Numbered from the stretch's first letter, positions 19,254 through 27,680 are shown. The stretch is 64,000 nt of DNA from Brevundimonas vesicularis NBRC 12165 (GCF_001592205.1 NZ_BCWM01000002.1:124001-188000), one strand, 5' to 3'. Program-made: numbers and translations. The notes: generated by a model not told the origin, from the letters alone.

Positions 19254-19661
19254 ATGAAAATCCGCGACGTGATGACCAAGGACGTGCATCTGGCCCGCCC
19301 CGCCGACACCATCCAGGACGTGGCCAGCCGCATGGCCAAGGGCGGCTTCGGCTTCGTGCCCGTGGCGGACGGCGATCAGCTGATCGGCACCATCACCGAC
19401 CGCGACATCGTGGTGCGCGCCCTGGCGACGGGCGCCGCCTCGAGCGCCTCTGTGGTGGAGTTCATCACCCGCGATCCGCAGACGGTGCTGGACACCGACG
19501 ACCTGAAGGTCGTGCTGGACCTGATGGGCGCCAGGCAGATCCGTCGCGCCCCGGTCGTGGACAAGCATGGCCGCGTGGTCGGCGTCGTGTCGCTGGGCGA
19601 CCTGTCGACGCGCGTGAAGGAGAAATACGCCGGCGAGACGCTGGAAAGCATCTCGCGTTAA
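19254..19661 (+). CDS. CBS-domain-pair protein
   Basis: 135 residues formed almost wholly of two CBS motifs (MKIRDVMTKDVHLARP ... GTITDRDIVVRAL and VVEFITRDPQTV ... GVVSLGDLSTR), a Bateman module that binds adenosine nucleotides. ATG at 19254 with AAGGAA 7 bases upstream. Free-standing CBS proteins usually regulate a partner by nucleotide sensing; the partner is not evident. It lies 61 bases downstream of the VWA gene. Confidence 0.94.
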   Translation: MKIRDVMTKDVHLARPADTIQDVASRMAKGGFGFVPVADGDQLIGTITDRDIVVRALATGAASSASVVEFITRDPQTVLDTDDLKVVLDLMGARQIRRAPVVDKHGRVVGVVSLGDLSTRVKEKYAGETLESISR

Positions 19662-19738
19662 GACCTGCGTAACCGCGCCCCGACACCGGGCGTCAAGGAT
19701 CGTCGTTCATGCTGTTCCTTCGAATATCGGAGGATGGC

Positions 19739-20308
19739 ATGGCGCGCGCGCAGTTCCAGAAGGGTCAGAAGGTCTGGGTCGAGTGCGTCGGCGCCTGGGC
19801 CTTTATCGAACAGGTCCAGCCCGTCTGGGCCAAGGGGTTCGAAGAGCCCGTGCGCGTGACCTATGACGTCGGTCTGGGGCGCGAGTTCACTGCCAACGAA
19901 CTGTTGCTGGCGACCGACGATCCGGCCTCGGATCAGGGCTTGGGCGACTGGCGGCTGCTGCGGGCACGCAACAAGTGGCAGCTACCCGAGGATTGCCTGC
20001 ACCACCCCCACCCCGGCACCTATCCGGTCGTCGTTACCGATCGGGCGGACTGGGGCGGTTGGCGCGTGCCGGGCGCCGAATACGACCGCGATCCCCAGCA
20101 TATCGAGTTTCAGGCCCGCCTGATCGCCGCCGCGCCCCAGCTTATGCGCCTGGCCCAGGATCTGGTGGATCTGGTCGCCGAGACGCCGGACGATGCGCCG
20201 CCGGCCGTCCTGACCCTGGCCCGACAGGCGCGCGATACGCTGCATGGGGTGACGCGTGTGCTGGAGCCCGCGCCCGACCGCCTGCTGTCGCCGGTCGCCG
20301 CCGCTTAA
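19739..20308 (+). CDS. conserved hypothetical protein upstream of pleC
   Basis: 189 residues from an ATG with CGGAGGA 5 bases upstream; a longer frame from 19709 is less likely. Soluble, starts MARAQFQKGQKVWVECVG with an SH3-like beta-rich N-terminal part (VRVTYDVGLGREFTANELLL) and a helical C-terminal part (QARLIAAAPQLMRLAQDLVD). I recognise no catalytic motif. Its TAA stop forms part of the CtrA box of pleC. Confidence 0.85.
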   Translation: MARAQFQKGQKVWVECVGAWAFIEQVQPVWAKGFEEPVRVTYDVGLGREFTANELLLATDDPASDQGLGDWRLLRARNKWQLPEDCLHHPHPGTYPVVVTDRADWGGWRVPGAEYDRDPQHIEFQARLIAAAPQLMRLAQDLVDLVAETPDDAPPAVLTLARQARDTLHGVTRVLEPAPDRLLSPVAAA

Positions 20309-20319
20309 AAACCCGTTAA
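20305..20319 (+). promoter_or_regulatory. CtrA-binding box upstream of pleC
   Basis: Exact TTAA-N7-TTAA (TTAAAAACCCGTTAA), the full CtrA recognition sequence of Caulobacterales. It overlaps the stop codon of the preceding gene and lies 80 bases before the pleC start. Confidence 0.75.
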
Positions 20320-20342
20320 AAGCGCGCGCCGAGCCTCGACAC

Positions 20343-20366
20343 GAATCCGCGACGCAGCCTAGATTC
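20343..20366. promoter_or_regulatory. two CcrM (GANTC) methylation sites in the pleC leader
   Basis: GAATC at 20343-20347 and GATTC at 20362-20366, between the CtrA box and the pleC start. CcrM-methylated GANTC sites tie several cell-cycle promoters to replication-fork passage; two within 24 bases is more than chance would normally give in this GC-rich context, but not proof. Confidence 0.5.
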
Positions 20367-20398
20367 CCGCAACGAAGTGTTTGTCGGAGGGTCGGGGC

Positions 20399-22783
20399 TT
20401 GCGGGACGAGGAGCGGCGGGAAAATCGGTCGGGGCGTCGCGCCTCCGATCGCGCCGCCGGCGCGCCCGCCTGGTTGCGGATCGCCGTCCTGGTCCTGGCG
20501 CTGATCGCGGCCGCCTATGCCCTGATGGCGTCGCGCGAGTTCAGCCGGCCGACCCGCGAAATCAGCCGCCTGGAAGCCGAAAATCTGAAGCTGAGCGCCG
20601 AGTTGGTCGCCAGCCAGACCGCGGCGCTGATCCAGTCGGCCGATGCGGGCCTGGCCGCGGGTCGCACCGCCATTGTCGCCAAACGCGCCCCCATAGAGGT
20701 CGTGGAAACCGCGCAGGCCGCCGCGCCCAAGGTCGCCTTCACCCTGGTCGGTCCCGGCGAGACGGTGCAGGCCGCCAAGGGCGAAGGATCGGTCGCCGCC
20801 GGCCAGGCCAATGCCGACGGTCTGAGGCTGGAGGCGCGGATCGCGCCGGTCCTGCCGACAGGCGGCGAGACGCGGATCGTGTCGGCGGGCGGCGTGGTGC
20901 TGGCCTCGGCGCGCGCCGCCGAGATCGGCCAACCCATCCGCACCCTGATCGGCGTCGATGCCTCGGCCCTGGTCGACCAGGCCGAACCGCGCGCCGTGAC
21001 GTTGGGGGGCCAGGCCGGCCTTGCTGCCGCCGCTCAGGCCCGGGCGGGCGGCCCGTATGTGGTCGCGATCTCGGAGGGGACGACCGCCTCCTTCTTCGAC
21101 GACGCCTGGGTGGTGCTCGCGCCGCTGCTGCTGGGGGTCGGGGTCGTGGTTCTGTTCGTCCTCTACGGCCTGCGCCAGACGCGCCAGCACCGCGAACGGG
21201 TGGCGACCGAAAAGCGGTTCCGCATCGCCGTCGAAGCCGCGCGGTGCGGGGTGTGGGAGTGGGATCTGGCCAAGGGCGAGGTGTCGCTGTCGGACTATAT
21301 GGCCGCGCTGCTGGGCTTTTCGCGCGGCGGTGTGACCGACGCCGAAGATGTGATCGGCCGCGTCCATCCCCGCTTTCAGGAAGATTTCCGCCACGCCCTG
21401 CGCCAGGCGGCGGCCTATGGCGCCTTTGAGATCACCTTCCCGGTGGCGGGACCGGACGGGCGGGCGCGGTGGATCGACGCGCGGGGCCAGGCGCGCGGCG
21501 AGCGCGGCGACATGGGCTTTTCCGCAATCCTGGGCGTCGCGCTGGACATCACCGAGGCCCGCCGCGCCAAGGCCGCCGCCCAGGCCGCCGAAAGCCGGCT
21601 GCGCGACGGGGTGGAGAGCATCTCCGAGGCCTTCGTCCTGTTTGATCGTCAGGGGCGGCTGATCCTGTGGAACCAGGCGTTCGAGGACGCCTTCGGCTTC
21701 GATCACGGCGTGGTGCGGCGTGGCGCCTTGAAGGACGAGCTGAACCGGATCGCCGGCCTGGCCATCAAGGCCGAGCATCGTCCGGCCAGCGGTCGTGCGG
21801 GCCTGCGCGAGGTTGAGCTGAACGACGGGCGCTGGCTGCAACTGTCCGAGCGGTTCACTTCCGAGGGCGGGTCGGTCGTCACCGCCGCCGACATCACCGC
21901 CATCAAACGCCAGGAGGCCGAGCGCCGCCGCGCCGCCGACGATCTGCGGGCCACCGTCGATCAGCTGGAGTCCAGCCAGGAGAAGCTGTCGCTGCTGGCG
22001 CGCAAATACGAGGTCGCCATGACCCGGGCCGAGGCCGCCAACCAAGCCAAGTCCGAGTTCCTGGCCAATATGAGCCACGAGCTGCGCACGCCGCTGAACG
22101 CCATCAACGGCTTCTCGGAGATCATGGCCAGCGAGCTGTTCGGGCCGCTGAACGAGAAATACAAGGGATACGCCGGCGACATCCTGAAGTCGGGCCAGCA
22201 CCTGCTCAGCCTGATCAATGACGTCTTGGACATGGCCAAGATCGAGGCCGGCAAGATGACCCTGCACTATGAGCCGGTGTCCTTGCGCGAGGTGTGCGAG
22301 GACGCGGTGCGGCTGATGCGCGGCAAGGTGCAGGAGGCAGGCCTGAAGATCGCGGTCGAGGCCGGCGACCTGCCCGACATCGAGGCCGATCAGCGCGGCG
22401 TCAAACAGGTGATGCTGAACCTGATCTCCAACGCCGTGAAGTTCACGCCCGAGGGCGGCGCCATCGTCGTGTCGCTGAAACCCTTCGTCGGCGCCGAGGG
22501 CGAGGACCGCGTCCGCGTCGCCTGCGCCGACACCGGCATCGGCATCGCGCCCGAAGACCTGGTCCGCCTCGCCCGCCCGTTCGAACAGGTCGAGGGCCAG
22601 CATTCCAAGACCACCCAGGGCACCGGCCTGGGCCTGGCCTTAACCAAGTCGCTGATCGAAATGCACGGCGGCCAGCTGAGCATGGAAAGCCAGCCGGGTG
22701 TCGGCACGGTCGTCAGCTTCGACCTGCCGGTGAAACGCCCCGATCAGACGGTTCAGCCGATCCGGGCGGCGTTCGCGGCTTAG
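20399..22783 (+). CDS. pleC: PleC-type cell-cycle histidine kinase/phosphatase
   Basis: 794 residues from a TTG (GGAGGG 7 bases upstream). Two membrane helices (about 21-37 and 235-252) enclose a periplasmic domain; then a PAS domain (RFRIAVEAARCGVWEWDL), a second PAS (ISEAFVLFDRQGRLILWN), a coiled linker, HisKA with His560 (FLANMSHELRTPLNAINGFS) and HATPase_c (NLISNAVKFTPEGG, DTGIGIAPEDL, GTGLGLALTKSL). Order and sequence match Caulobacter PleC, which dephosphorylates/phosphorylates DivK and PleD to set polar cell fate. Preceded by a CtrA box and CcrM sites, implying feedback control. Confidence 0.88.
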   Translation: MRDEERRENRSGRRASDRAAGAPAWLRIAVLVLALIAAAYALMASREFSRPTREISRLEAENLKLSAELVASQTAALIQSADAGLAAGRTAIVAKRAPIEVVETAQAAAPKVAFTLVGPGETVQAAKGEGSVAAGQANADGLRLEARIAPVLPTGGETRIVSAGGVVLASARAAEIGQPIRTLIGVDASALVDQAEPRAVTLGGQAGLAAAAQARAGGPYVVAISEGTTASFFDDAWVVLAPLLLGVGVVVLFVLYGLRQTRQHRERVATEKRFRIAVEAARCGVWEWDLAKGEVSLSDYMAALLGFSRGGVTDAEDVIGRVHPRFQEDFRHALRQAAAYGAFEITFPVAGPDGRARWIDARGQARGERGDMGFSAILGVALDITEARRAKAAAQAAESRLRDGVESISEAFVLFDRQGRLILWNQAFEDAFGFDHGVVRRGALKDELNRIAGLAIKAEHRPASGRAGLREVELNDGRWLQLSERFTSEGGSVVTAADITAIKRQEAERRRAADDLRATVDQLESSQEKLSLLARKYEVAMTRAEAANQAKSEFLANMSHELRTPLNAINGFSEIMASELFGPLNEKYKGYAGDILKSGQHLLSLINDVLDMAKIEAGKMTLHYEPVSLREVCEDAVRLMRGKVQEAGLKIAVEAGDLPDIEADQRGVKQVMLNLISNAVKFTPEGGAIVVSLKPFVGAEGEDRVRVACADTGIGIAPEDLVRLARPFEQVEGQHSKTTQGTGLGLALTKSLIEMHGGQLSMESQPGVGTVVSFDLPVKRPDQTVQPIRAAFAA

Positions 22784-22819
22784 GGCGGTCGCCTGGCGCT
22801 AAGCTAGCCCAGGGAAGCG

Positions 22820-22850
22820 GTGTCGCTTTTCTGCCCATTGCGGACATGGC
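22820..22850. repeat. intergenic repeat, left copy
   Basis: GTCGCTTTTCTGCCCATTGC followed by GGACAT, similar at about 20 of 24 positions to 24686-24712. Repeats with a GCTTTCCACCCATTGCGGAC core are common between genes in alphaproteobacteria. Left boundary of the ArsR-SdpI-GumN block. Confidence 0.6.
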
Positions 22851-22921
22851 ACCGTCAATCCTCGACAGCTGGTCTGAAGCAGACCGTTGGCAGCCAGAAA
22901 AATAGAAGCATGCGAGACCGC

Positions 22922-22950
22922 TTGACATAGTTCGATGATTAGCTAATCAT
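22922..22950 (+). promoter_or_regulatory. promoter with 16-bp palindromic operator
   Basis: TTGACA at 22922-22927 and TAATCA at 22944-22949 (16-base spacer) form a promoter. A perfect 16-bp palindrome ATGATTAGCTAATCAT (22935-22950) covers the spacer and -10, the usual position for an autorepressor of the ArsR type. The expected transcription start coincides with or nearly touches the ATG at 22957, suggesting a leaderless message; no ribosome site is seen. Confidence 0.75.
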
Positions 22951-22956
22951 TATCAC

Positions 22957-23256
22957 ATGAACGCGGTCTTCAAAGCTCTCGCCGATCCGACCCGCCGAAA
23001 GGTGCTGGAGATGCTTAGGCAGGGGCCGATGACGGCGGGCACTATTACGGACCAGTTCGACGTGTCCAAACCGACCATGTCGGCTCACTTCAACGTCCTC
23101 CGCGAGGCGGGGCTAATCGACGCCTTCAAAGAGGGCCGAAGCATTACCTATCGCCTACAGCTTTCGGTGCTGGAGGACGCCCTTCTTGCCTTCAGTCAAC
23201 TCGTCGGGCTCGGTCTGAAGACCACCGCTGCGCCCTCTCGCATTGAGAAAGACTAA
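22957..23256 (+). CDS. ArsR/SdpR-family transcriptional repressor
   Basis: 99-residue winged-helix protein: MNAVFKALADPTRRKVLEML, recognition helix VSKPTMSAHFNVLREAGLI and wing EGRSITYRLQ. The metal-binding ELCVCDL motif of ArsR/SmtB is absent, fitting the SdpR subgroup, which represses its own operon with an SdpI membrane partner. Operator palindrome lies directly upstream. The next gene is SdpI-like and starts 4 bases after this stop, so the two form a repressor - membrane-sensor pair. Confidence 0.92.
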   Translation: MNAVFKALADPTRRKVLEMLRQGPMTAGTITDQFDVSKPTMSAHFNVLREAGLIDAFKEGRSITYRLQLSVLEDALLAFSQLVGLGLKTTAAPSRIEKD

Positions 23257-23260
23257 TGAC

Positions 23261-23680
23261 ATGACCAACAACCGACTAATCGGGGCTGCCTTAGTCGCTG
23301 CCCTTGTGATGGGGGCTTCCTGGTTCTTGTCCTATGCGGGTGACGCGAAGATCTTGGACGGCGACATGTCAACGCGCGCGTTAATGGCAGCGTCGGGATT
23401 GGTCATCGCCATGCTGGGCAACGGTGTGCCCAAAGAGCTCAAGCGCCCACGTAACTCCCTTGAGGCCGAGCGCCGCATGCAAACAGGTCTTCGGCGGGTA
23501 GGTTGGATTATGATGCTCGCCGGCGTAGCTTTCGCCCTGACTTGGATCGTCGCGCCTCAAGGTGTCGCCACACCTCTGTCCATGTCGATCATGGCGATCG
23601 GCTTCATTCTAGCTCTCGCGACAATCATGCGTTGCAGAACGAGTCGATCAGACCGATCCGCAAAGATTTCGCACAACTAA
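23261..23680 (+). CDS. SdpI-like membrane protein
   Basis: 139 residues with four hydrophobic helices. The segment IAMLGNGVPKELKRPRNSLE resembles the SdpI signature (LGN..PK.....N), where the family sequesters its cognate SdpR repressor at the membrane when a toxin or signal is present. The N-terminal maltose-like or DUF1648 domains of some SdpI proteins are missing. Start ATG at 23261; an in-frame TTG at 23243 would overlap the regulator. GC content is lower than in the flanking genes. Confidence 0.72.
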   Translation: MTNNRLIGAALVAALVMGASWFLSYAGDAKILDGDMSTRALMAASGLVIAMLGNGVPKELKRPRNSLEAERRMQTGLRRVGWIMMLAGVAFALTWIVAPQGVATPLSMSIMAIGFILALATIMRCRTSRSDRSAKISHN

Positions 23681-23758
23681 CTCCACATTTCGAAAACATC
23701 AGCCTCGTCGCCACGCTTCGTTAGGAGCGTGCTCGATCCCTCACGTCTGGACGCCATC

Positions 23759-24751
23759 ATGCCTCGCCTTCATCGCCTCCGCCGCCAAATCCTGAAAACC
23801 ATCCTTTTCGCCATGCTTGCCTCACCTGCCGCGGCATTGGCTGAAACACAGCCGAGCGGCCCGGCTCTATGGGCTGTTCAAGACGACGACACGACTGTTT
23901 ACCTCTTCGGCACCATCCACTTCCTCAAGCCCAATTCCGACTGGCGTACCGATGAAGTGCGACGTGCTTGGGCTGCCTCGGACCGCTTGATCCTGGAGGT
24001 TGAAAATCCAGAGGATCAGGCTGCTGTAGCGCCACTAATACGACAGTTCGGGCTTTCCCCGGAAAGACCCCTTTCCTCCCTGTTGCCGCGTGAGGATCTT
24101 CAGAGGTTTAGAGCCGCAGCAACAGCCATGGGCGCCGACCCTATGCAGCTAGACGCCATGCGTCCCTGGTTGGCCGGTGTGATCCTGTCGTCCGCGAAGC
24201 TATCTTATGCTGGCTATGATGCTGCATCAGGCGTCGATGTAATCCTGCGAACTGAAGCACGCGAAGCCAATAAGCCAATTATGGGCTTGGAGACGCCCGA
24301 GCAGCAGATTGGGATGCTGTCGAGCTTCCCTGAGGCAGGCCAGCTCGCCTTCCTCACCAGCACAATCCGCGACTTCGACGCCGCACCCGTCGAACTCGAA
24401 CAGTTAACCGAAGCATGGTCGAGCGGTGATACTGATGCCATTGCCGCAGTTACCCTCGAACCAATGAGGAAACAGAGCGAGAGCCTCTACCAGACGCTCA
24501 TCGTGGAGCGGAACCGCCGCTGGGCGGCACAGATCACGGCTCTTCTCGACACTCCCGGAGTGGCCTTCGTCGCAGTAGGCGCCCTTCACCTTTCCGGAGA
24601 GGACGGTGTGCCAGAAATGCTGAGGGCTTCGGGCATTCGCGTGATCCGGCTTCCTCAAGCAGAGGGACTAGCGAGAGGATGGCGAACGTCTGCTTTCCAC
24701 CCAATGCGGACGCCTGCAAAGTCCGCTGAGGAGGCCCGCAGGACGCCCTAA
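23759..24751 (+). CDS. TraB/GumN family exported protein with repeat-derived tail
   Basis: 330 residues from ATG 23759; a GTG at 23729 is possible but its AGGAG is only one base away. Signal peptide (TILFAMLASPAAALA), then TraB/GumN motifs: LFGTIHFLKP, Glu in LILEVENPED, MRPWLAGVILS, ETPEQQIGML and VGALHLSGEDGVPEML. These are putative metalloproteases related to Tiki/EreA. The last ~18 residues (SAFHPMRTPAKSAEE) come from the repeat at 24686-24712 and are not family sequence. Its stop overlaps the convergent thiolase stop. Confidence 0.88.
   Translation: MPRLHRLRRQILKTILFAMLASPAAALAETQPSGPALWAVQDDDTTVYLFGTIHFLKPNSDWRTDEVRRAWAASDRLILEVENPEDQAAVAPLIRQFGLSPERPLSSLLPREDLQRFRAAATAMGADPMQLDAMRPWLAGVILSSAKLSYAGYDAASGVDVILRTEAREANKPIMGLETPEQQIGMLSSFPEAGQLAFLTSTIRDFDAAPVELEQLTEAWSSGDTDAIAAVTLEPMRKQSESLYQTLIVERNRRWAAQITALLDTPGVAFVAVGALHLSGEDGVPEMLRASGIRVIRLPQAEGLARGWRTSAFHPMRTPAKSAEEARRTP
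24686..24712. repeat. intergenic-type repeat, right copy, inside the GumN gene end
   Basis: GTCTGCTTTCCACCCAATGC followed by GGACGC, related to the copy at 22820-22850. It supplies the coding sequence for the tail of the TraB/GumN protein. Confidence 0.6.
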
Positions 24752-25944
24752 ACCAACTCCACGCCCATCGCCGTGGCTTCGCCGCCGCCGATGCAGAGGG
24801 CGGCCATGCCGCGGGTCTTGCCGTGGGCTTTCATGGCGGACAGAAGGGTGGTCAGGACGCGTGCTCCTGAAGCTCCAAGCGGGTGGCCCAGGGCGCAGGC
24901 GCCGCCGTTGACGTTGATCTTGTCGTGGGGGATGCCGAGTTCCTGCATGGCGATCATCGGCACGATGGCGAAGGCCTCGTTGACCTCCCACAGATCCACG
25001 TCGTCGGCGCTCCAGCCCGCCTTCTTCAGCGCCTTTTGCAGGGCGAAAACCGGGGCGGTGGTGAACAGGTGCGGTTCATGGGCGTGGGCGGCCTGGCTAA
25101 CCACGCGGGCGACCGGCGTCAGGCCCAAGGCCTGGGCCGTCGACTGGCGCATCATGACCAGGGCGGCGGCGCCGTCCGAGATCGAGGCTGCGGAAGCCGC
25201 GGTGATGGTGCCGTCCTTGCCGAAGGCGGGCTTCAGATTGGGGATCTTGGACGGGTCGGACCGGGTCGGCTGTTCGTCGCGATCGATAGTGACGGGGCCT
25301 TTTCGGGTCTTGACCTCGACCGAGGCGATCTCGGCGTCGAAGGCGCCCGTTTCCTGGGCGCGCTTGGCCCGGCCGGCGCTTTCGATGGCGTAGGCGTCCT
25401 GCTGCTCGCGGGTGAACTGATAGGCCTTGGCCGTGTCCTCGGCGAACTGGCCCATCAGCTTGCCGGGGGTGTAGGCGTCCTCCAGCCCGTCCAGATACAT
25501 GCTGTCGGAAATGACGTCGTGACCGATGCGCGCGCCGCCCCGGTGCTTTTGCATCAGATACGGGGCGTTGGTCATGGACTCCATGCCGCCCGCCACGATC
25601 ACGTCGGCCGAACCGGCAGCCAGCGCATCGTGCGCGATCATGGCCGCCTGCATTCCCGAGCCGCACATCTTGTTGATGGTGGTCGCCTCGGTCGAGGTGG
25701 GCAGGCCTGCGCCCATGCCCGCCTGACGCGCCGGCGCCTGGCCCAGGCCCGCAGGCAGGACGCAGCCCATGATGATCTGCTCGACCTTCTGCGGATCCAG
25801 GCCCGCGCGGTCCAGCGCCGCCTTGACGGCCACAGCGCCCAGGTCAGTGGACTTGGCGTCGGACAGCGCGCCCTGGAAACCGCCCATCGGGGTGCGGGCG
25901 TAGGAGACGATGACGACGGGATCGGCGGACGTGGTCGCGGACAT
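24748..25944 (-). CDS. acetyl-CoA acetyltransferase (thiolase)
   Basis: 398 residues, thiolase of biosynthetic/degradative acetoacetyl-CoA type: acyl-enzyme Cys94 (NKMCGSGMQAA), NEAFAIVPM with catalytic His/Asn region, and [12 protein letters not shown] before the C-terminal CIGGGEATAM Cys. Start is the ATG at 25944 with AGAGGAAG 9 bases upstream; longer frames run back into the flavin reductase. Likely interconverts acetoacetyl-CoA and acetyl-CoA. It lies 47 bases after the flavin-reductase fusion on the same strand. Confidence 0.95.
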   Translation of the reverse strand: MSATTSADPVVIVSYARTPMGGFQGALSDAKSTDLGAVAVKAALDRAGLDPQKVEQIIMGCVLPAGLGQAPARQAGMGAGLPTSTEATTINKMCGSGMQAAMIAHDALAAGSADVIVAGGMESMTNAPYLMQKHRGGARIGHDVISDSMYLDGLEDAYTPGKLMGQFAEDTAKAYQFTREQQDAYAIESAGRAKRAQETGAFDAEIASVEVKTRKGPVTIDRDEQPTRSDPSKIPNLKPAFGKDGTITAASAASISDGAAALVMMRQSTAQALGLTPVARVVSQAAHAHEPHLFTTAPVFALQKALKKAGWSADDVDLWEVNEAFAIVPMIAMQELGIPHDKINVNGGACALGHPLGASGARVLTTLLSAMKAHGKTRGMAALCIGGGEATAMGVELV

Positions 25945-25991
25945 GGGGACGGCTTCCTCTATTTCGGGCGAGAGATAGCGATCCCGGCCGG

Positions 25992-26963
25992 TCAGGAAAA
26001 GTGCAGCCGCCGATACTTGCCTCGGAAATAGAGCAACGGATCGCGGCGCGGCTCGAACCGGGCGCGCCGGACCCGGCCGATGATGACCAGGTGATCGCCG
26101 GCCTCGACGATCTGTTCGGTTCCGCATTCGAAACTGGCCAGGGCGCCCGACAGGATGGGCGCGCCGGTGTCCCATGTCTCCCACGCCACGTCCTGGAACC
26201 GGTCGGCCTGGGACCGGGCGAAGACGCCCGAGGTCGGCTGCTGGCCGATATGAAGGACGTTGATGGCGAAATGCTCGGCCCGGCGGAAACGGTCGACATT
26301 TGTGGACGAACGGGCCAGGCAGAACAGGATCAGCGGCGGATCCAGCGACACCGAGGAGAAGGAGTTGGCGGTCAGGCCGACGGGCTGTCCGGCCTCGTCC
26401 AGAGTCGTGACCACCGTGACCCCGGTGGCGAAACAGCCCAGGGCGTCGCGCAGGGTGCGGGGGTCCGAGCCGGCCTGGTAATACAGGGCGTCGCGCGGGG
26501 CGTGGCGTTCGAGGAAGCCCAAGAGGGCGGCGTTCTCGGCCTCGACCGCGTCGGGCGCCTCGGCGTGCGCGATCGTCTGGACCGGGACGCCGGCCAGTTG
26601 CGCCTCAAGCTCGGGCGAGACGGCCCCCTGCCCTTCGGCGACGACCGCCAGACAGCTAGCCAGGGCCGGGCCGGTGACGGAAAGCGCAGGGATGACGGCC
26701 GCCAGCGTCGTGTCGGAACAGATGATGGCCGGGCGAGAGGGAAGTTCGGTCAGCACTCGGCGCAAGGCGGTGGAGCCGTCGTCCGTCTCGTCGAAGTCGG
26801 CCGTCAGGATGACGTGGCGGCCGGCCTCGACCAGCGCGCGCACCGATCGGCGCCAGTCCCCGGACAGACGCTCGGGCGCGCCGATCAGCAGGATGATCGG
26901 ATCCTCGGGGTCGCCCCAGCTTTCGACGTCCAGGCCTCCGTGCGGGGGCGGCGATGCGGTCAT
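25992..26963 (-). CDS. hydrolase-like domain fused to flavin reductase
   Basis: 323 residues in two parts. Residues ~20-150 look like a degenerate alpha/beta hydrolase (IILLIGAPERLSGDWR, RHVILTADFDETDDG) without a G-x-S-x-G nucleophile elbow. Residues ~165-323 are a flavin-reductase/FMN-binding split-barrel domain (LRDALGCFATGVTVVTTLD, LTANSFSSVSLDPPLILFCLA, FAINVL, DHLVIIGRV), which supplies reduced flavin to two-component monooxygenases. No partner monooxygenase is adjacent. Start ATG has no strong ribosome site. Confidence 0.85.
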   Translation of the reverse strand: MTASPPPHGGLDVESWGDPEDPIILLIGAPERLSGDWRRSVRALVEAGRHVILTADFDETDDGSTALRRVLTELPSRPAIICSDTTLAAVIPALSVTGPALASCLAVVAEGQGAVSPELEAQLAGVPVQTIAHAEAPDAVEAENAALLGFLERHAPRDALYYQAGSDPRTLRDALGCFATGVTVVTTLDEAGQPVGLTANSFSSVSLDPPLILFCLARSSTNVDRFRRAEHFAINVLHIGQQPTSGVFARSQADRFQDVAWETWDTGAPILSGALASFECGTEQIVEAGDHLVIIGRVRRARFEPRRDPLLYFRGKYRRLHFS

Positions 26964-27044
26964 GAGGCGGGGCGGTCCAGTCTGTCGTGAAGCGTAGGCG
27001 CGATCCCTATTAGGGGAAGACCGGCGCCCGGCGCCAGAACTGTA

Positions 27045-27680
27045 TCAGCCGCCGTAACCTCGGCCGCCGCCGCCGAAGCCGCCGCGCGAGACGACGGTGG
27101 TGCGGCTCTGCACCCGCGTCGGGGCCTGACGGGCGACGTCGCCGTGCTCGCGCGCATTGGTCAGGGTCTTGCCGGTGCGATAGTCGCGGTAGGCGTAGCC
27201 GCCGCCGTAGCCATTCGACAACCGCCCCTCGCGGTCGCGATACAGTGGTCCGCCGCCGCGATAACCGCCGCCGTTCAGTAGCTGGCCGACGATGAAGCCG
27301 GTCAGCAGCGGGCTGAAGAAGGAGCCGCCGTTGTTGTTCGGCTGGCACTGCGACGGTCCCCACTGGCCCTCGCACTCCTCGCGGGTGGCGTAGCGCGGCG
27401 CGGTCCTGGCGGCCTCCTGCTGAGCCTTGGCCAAGGCGGCGTCGCATTCGTTGTCGGGAATGTCGTTGGCGGCCTTGCATTCGTCCAGCGACTGATAGGC
27501 CAGGGTCGGTTCGGGCTCGGGCGCCGGCACGCGCTGGGGCGAGCCGCAGGCGGCCAGCGAGAAGCTGGCGGTCGCCATCAGGCTGCTGACGTGCAGGACG
27601 CGCGAGCGCTTCAGCCGGCGCATGGTGTCGGTCTTGGCCAGGTTCTGGGGCAGGTCTTTGGGGTCGGTCATGGCGGTCAC
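27045..27680 (-). CDS. DUF1190 (YjfM/YgiB-type) lipoprotein-like protein
   Basis: 211 residues: SLMATASFSLAACG is a lipoprotein-type signal preceded by a basic stretch (RRLKRSRV), then the DUF1190 pattern with paired cysteines (DECKAANDIPDNECDAA, EECEGQWGPSQCQ), a Phe/Gly segment and a Gly/Arg-rich tail. Homologue of E. coli YjfM. A GTG at 27680 overlaps the yjfL stop (GTGA); an ATG at 27671 is an alternative. Last gene of the leftward yjfK-L-M unit. Confidence 0.88.
   Translation of the reverse strand: MTAMTDPKDLPQNLAKTDTMRRLKRSRVLHVSSLMATASFSLAACGSPQRVPAPEPEPTLAYQSLDECKAANDIPDNECDAALAKAQQEAARTAPRYATREECEGQWGPSQCQPNNNGGSFFSPLLTGFIVGQLLNGGGYRGGGPLYRDREGRLSNGYGGGYAYRDYRTGKTLTNAREHGDVARQAPTRVQSRTTVVSRGGFGGGGRGYGG

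Noticed and set aside
19982-22603. 873-codon minus-strand open frame opposite pleC
   Set aside because: High GC removes stops on the opposite strand; the protein has no recognisable domain while pleC is complete.
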